In this document: positions 61,772 through 64,000 of the stretch, piece by piece
Numbering within the stretch: the first letter of the stretch is position 1
Layout: each line of letters begins with the position of its first letter
Source: Acidobacteriota bacterium
GTDB taxonomy: Bacteria > Acidobacteriota > Blastocatellia > Pyrinomonadales > Pyrinomonadaceae
NCBI GenBank assembly: GCA_029781855.1
Contig: JAKOVX010000136.1
Span: 40,096-104,095, forward strand
Length of the DNA: 64,000 nucleotides
Direction: 5' to 3'
Program-made: the position numbers and the translations under genes
The notes under the pieces: model-generated
The model's database searches: none
What the model was told of the DNA's origin: nothing
Seen by the model: the letters and a program-made list of their open reading frames with translations, nothing else

Positions 61772-62230
61772 ATGCTGAAAGAAGGCGACAAAGCACCGGA
61801 TTTTAACGCAAAGGACCAGGACGGACGCGACGTAAAACTGTCCGATTTTAAGGGCAAACGCGTCGTACTTTATTTTTACCCGAAGGACGACACGCCGGGC
61901 TGCACGAAGGAAGCTTGCTCCTTCCGCGACGCCGATGATGTCTTTAACGCAAAGGGCATAAAGGTTTTAGGTGTTTCGACCGACAACGAAAAGTCGCATC
62001 AGAAGTTCATCTCGAAGTATCAGCTTCCGTTCGATCTGCTTGCCGACACCGAAAAGAAGATCGTCGAAGCGTACGGCGTCTGGGGCGAAAAAAGCATGTA
62101 CGGCAAAAAGTATATGGGCACGATCCGCAAGACGTTTCTGATAGATAACGGCAAGATCGTCAAGATCTTCGACAAGGTGAATGTTGCCGAGCACGCTGAC
62201 GAGGTACTCGCAGCCTTTGGAGAAAAATAA
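61772..62230 (+). CDS. bcp: Thioredoxin-dependent thiol peroxidase (Bcp/PrxQ type)
   Basis: 152 residues. The peroxiredoxin motif is VLYFYPKDDTPGCTKEACSFRDADDVF: the peroxidatic Cys is in PGCT and the second Cys, five residues on, is the PrxQ-type resolving Cys. The opening LKEGDKAPDFNAKDQDGRDVKLSDFKGK and the end VAEHADEVLAAFGEK are typical. It reduces hydroperoxides with thioredoxin. Its stop codon overlaps the start of the rhodanese-like gene (TAATG), suggesting translational coupling. TTGGAGG precedes the ATG. Confidence 0.95.
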   Translation: MLKEGDKAPDFNAKDQDGRDVKLSDFKGKRVVLYFYPKDDTPGCTKEACSFRDADDVFNAKGIKVLGVSTDNEKSHQKFISKYQLPFDLLADTEKKIVEAYGVWGEKSMYGKKYMGTIRKTFLIDNGKIVKIFDKVNVAEHADEVLAAFGEK

Positions 62231-62646
62231 TGCTGAAAGCGTTCCTAATGATCTGCGTCGGGATACTCGCCGTGGCGGCGTGTCAAAAGGCGGATGATTT
62301 CGTTAAGTACAAGACCGAGGCAGATGTGCCGCGTATCAGCCTGGCCGATGCGAAGAAAGACTACGACGCCGGAACGGCGGTCTTTATAGATAGCCGGAAC
62401 GAAGCTACCTACAAGGGCGAGCACATAACCGGTTCGATCAATATTCCGTTCGGCGAACAGGACAAGATGATGGACAAGGTGCCGAAGGGCAAAAAGCTCA
62501 TCATCTACTGTTCCTGACCGAACGAACATACGAGTGCCGGTCTGGCATTCGCCCTGAACCAGAAAGAAATTCCCTATACATTCGCACTGCTCGGCGGCAC
62601 GGCAGCATGGAAGAACGCCGGCTATCCGATGGAAAAGAGCCAGTAG
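62230..62646 (+). CDS. Predicted selenocysteine-containing rhodanese-like lipoprotein (in-frame TGA read through)
   Basis: 138 residues if the TGA at 62515-62517 is decoded. Up to it the protein has a lipoprotein signal (ICVGILAVAAC, Cys 18) and a rhodanese core ending KLIIYCS. After the TGA the same frame gives PNEHTSAGLAFALNQKEIPY and ends LLGGTAAWKNAGYPMEKSQ, exactly the second half of a rhodanese domain, up to TAG at 62644. In relatives the position of the TGA is usually the second Cys of YCxCPNE, so selenocysteine (residue 96) fits. A SECIS-like hairpin lies just downstream. A nonsense mutation or sequencing error is the alternative. Probably a periplasmic lipid-anchored sulfurtransferase or redox protein coupled to the thiol peroxidase. 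Confidence 0.85.
62531..62551 (+). promoter_or_regulatory. Bacterial-type SECIS-like hairpin
   Basis: CGAGTGCC (62531-62538) pairs with GGCATTCG (62544-62551), 8 bp with a single G-U pair, around the loop GGTCT. It starts 13 nt after the TGA, and the loop starts 21 nt after it. The GGUCU loop is the SelB-recognised loop of the E. coli fdhF SECIS. Bacterial SECIS loops are normally found 16-37 nt after the UGA. The hairpin lies inside the coding frame, as bacterial SECIS elements must. Confidence 0.75.
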
Positions 62647-62657
62647 GCAGGATTGAA

Positions 62658-62731
62658 CCGCTAAACAAACGAAAGGCACGAAATCAGGAATTTATCTCCG
62701 TTTCGTGCCTTTCGTGTGCTTAGCGGCTTTT
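62658..62731. terminator. Bidirectional terminator between the rhodanese-like gene and wecB
   Basis: CCGCTAA (62658-62664) pairs with TTAGCGG (62720-62726) and ACGAAAGGCACGAAA (62669-62683) pairs with TTTCGTGCCTTTCGT (62701-62715), forming a stem of more than 20 bp. A T-run follows on the plus strand; A-rich DNA on the other side also supports minus-strand termination. It separates two convergent genes. Confidence 0.85.
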
Positions 62732-63825
62732 TATTTCAAGAGTTCGTCGCAAATGCGGCCCGCGGCTTTGCCGTCCCAAAGCGGCGGTATCGTTGCGTTT
62801 TGATCAGAGGTCGGGTTTGAAAGCACGTCGAGAGCTATTTGTTCGATCTTGTTACGGTCGGTGCCAACGAGAATGTTCGTCCCGAGCTCAATGGTGATCG
62901 GGCGTTCCGTATTTTCCCGGAGCGTGAGGCATGGTATCCCGAGTGCGGTAGTTTCTTCCTGCAAGCCGCCCGAGTCGGTCAGTACCAGTCTGGCTCCGCT
63001 GTACAACCTCATAAAATCAAGGTAGCCGAGCGGTTCCACAAGCCGAATGTCGGCCGCAGCGATACGCTCGCCAAAGCCGAATTCCTCGATCTTCGCCCGT
63101 GTTCTCGGATGAACAGGAAAGACGATCGGCAGCCTTTCCGCGATCGTGACAAGAGCGTCAACGATGCCCGAAAAGGTCTCGCGGTCATCGACGTTCGACG
63201 GCCGATGAAGCGTCAAAACGGCGTAATCCTTACCTTCCACGCCCATTTCTTCACGTACAGTAGAATGTTCGGCGACTTTCATGTGATCGAGCAGCGAATC
63301 GATCATCACGTTTCCCACAAAGCGGATCTTCTCGGGCGGAATGCCCTCGCGGCGGAGATTCTCGTCAGCGTCTTGCGATGTCGTGAGCAATAGGTCCGAG
63401 ATCGCATCGGTCAGAATTCGGTTGATCTCCTCTGGCATCGAGCGGTCACCCGAGCGAAGACCGGCCTCGACGTGGGCGACCTTGACCCCGAGTTTGGAGC
63501 AAACGAGGGCACACGCGATGGTCGAATTTACGTCACCGACGACCAGCACCCAATCCGGCTTTTCACGCAAGATAACGGGCTCAAACTCGGTCATTATCTT
63601 CGCTGTCTGCACCGCGTGCGAACCCGAACCGACGCCGAGATAAACATCCGGTTTCGGCATCCCGAGATCGTCAAAAAACGCATCCGACATCGCCGCGTCG
63701 TAATGCTGGCCCGTATGCACGATAAGCGGCGCAAATTCCTCCGGCCGCCGCTTCATCTTGGCATAGATCGGCGCAACCTTCATAAAATTAGGCCGGGCGC
63801 CGACGATGTTGAGGACCTTTAACAT
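62731..63825 (-). CDS. wecB: UDP-N-acetylglucosamine 2-epimerase (non-hydrolysing)
   Basis: 364 residues from ATG 63825. The start overlaps the upstream gene's stop (TAATG). WecB features: LNIVGARPNFMKVAPIYAKM, VHTGQHYDAAMSDAFFDDLGMPKPDVYLGVG, VVGDVNSTIACALVCSKLGVKVAHVEAGLRSGDRSMPEEINRILTDAISDLL, and a C-terminal TDSGGLQEETTALGIPCLTLRENTERP. It converts UDP-GlcNAc to UDP-ManNAc for surface polysaccharides. The next gene upstream encodes a nucleotide-sugar dehydrogenase, whose usual product would be UDP-ManNAcA. Confidence 0.95.
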   Translation of the reverse strand: MLKVLNIVGARPNFMKVAPIYAKMKRRPEEFAPLIVHTGQHYDAAMSDAFFDDLGMPKPDVYLGVGSGSHAVQTAKIMTEFEPVILREKPDWVLVVGDVNSTIACALVCSKLGVKVAHVEAGLRSGDRSMPEEINRILTDAISDLLLTTSQDADENLRREGIPPEKIRFVGNVMIDSLLDHMKVAEHSTVREEMGVEGKDYAVLTLHRPSNVDDRETFSGIVDALVTIAERLPIVFPVHPRTRAKIEEFGFGERIAAADIRLVEPLGYLDFMRLYSGARLVLTDSGGLQEETTALGIPCLTLRENTERPITIELGTNILVGTDRNKIEQIALDVLSNPTSDQNATIPPLWDGKAAGRICDELLK

Positions 63826-64000
63826 TAGAGTCGGACGATGCGGGCCTTGCTCCCGTTCCTGGTCTCGGCCGAGAGCGCGTTTCTCGTGTCGACGATCAGG
63901 CTTGCGAGTTCGCAGACGCGGCTGTAATCGACGGTCGAGTGCTCGGTGCAGATGACGACGCAATCGGAATTCGCGATCAGTTCATCGGTCAGCTCATTGT
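63825..64000 (-). CDS. UDP-sugar dehydrogenase, C-terminal part (cut by window edge)
   Basis: Only the last about 58 codons lie in the window. The frame reads SDCVVICTEHSTVDYSRV, then ELASLIVDTRNALSAETR, ending KARIVRL, which matches the C-terminal domain of UDP-glucose/GDP-mannose-dehydrogenase-type enzymes (the VICTxHS and VDTRNA motifs). Given its 1-bp overlap with wecB (TAATG), UDP-N-acetyl-D-mannosamine dehydrogenase (WecC-like) is likely, but the catalytic Cys region is outside the window. Confidence 0.8.
   Translation of the reverse strand, partial: NELTDELIANSDCVVICTEHSTVDYSRVCELASLIVDTRNALSAETRNGSKARIVRL

Overview
The window looks like a chromosomal segment of an Acidobacteriota bacterium, probably a Blastocatellia/Pyrinomonadaceae relative. 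This is inferred from the moderately GC-rich coding DNA, a large Oar-type TonB-dependent receptor with a carboxypeptidase-regulatory domain, an FG-GAP repeat metalloprotease, a fused actinobacterial-style 2-oxoglutarate dehydrogenase E2-E1, a DnaK-DnaJ-HspR operon and many secreted proteins of unknown function. No 16S rRNA gene is present to confirm it, and no rRNA or tRNA gene was recognised.

Layout. 0-8 kb: housekeeping and secreted genes (orotate phosphoribosyltransferase-like protein, NUDIX hydrolase, secreted zinc protease, SRA-like protein, proC, tyrS, metallophosphoesterase, pgsA). 9-13 kb: the heat-shock operon dnaK-dnaJ-hspR. Its promoter is overlapped by a HAIR-type inverted repeat, and a strong hairpin lies between dnaK and dnaJ. 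13-31 kb: TonB receptor, DUF4388 protein, SMC with an acidic insertion in its head, CapA, fused 2-oxoglutarate dehydrogenase, nusB-ribH, RDD membrane protein, S41 peptidase and a nucleotide-sugar epimerase. 32-40 kb: redox and stress genes. These are katG behind a PerR-type box, then an ArsR regulator with a translationally coupled 28-codon upstream ORF, then a three-gene operon (monoheme cytochrome, outer-membrane beta-barrel, octaheme cytochrome) that may form an electron-transfer module.

40-56 kb is accessory: many small minus-strand enzymes (SRPBCC, VOC, DinB, DUF1801, RibD-type reductase, MDR, alpha/beta hydrolases) and proteins of unknown function, a TIR-like protein with a beta-rich tail that may be an antiphage effector, a truncated haemoglobin fused to a SnoaL-like domain, and a REP-associated transposase (RAYT) flanked by its REP palindromes. 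56-64 kb: MqnE (futalosine menaquinone pathway), a nitric-oxide module (cupin, quinol-type NO reductase, group III truncated haemoglobin, Crp/Fnr regulator), a YkgJ-type cysteine-cluster protein, a thiol peroxidase, and wecB next to a nucleotide-sugar dehydrogenase.

The most striking observation is at 62230-62646. A rhodanese-like lipoprotein, translationally coupled to the thiol peroxidase, is interrupted by an in-frame TGA exactly where relatives carry the second cysteine of YCxCPNE. The reading frame continues with conserved rhodanese sequence to a TAG. A perfect 8-bp stem with the loop GGTCT, the same loop as the E. coli fdhF SECIS, begins 13 nt after the TGA. This strongly suggests a selenocysteine-containing sulfurtransferase that ordinary gene calling would truncate.
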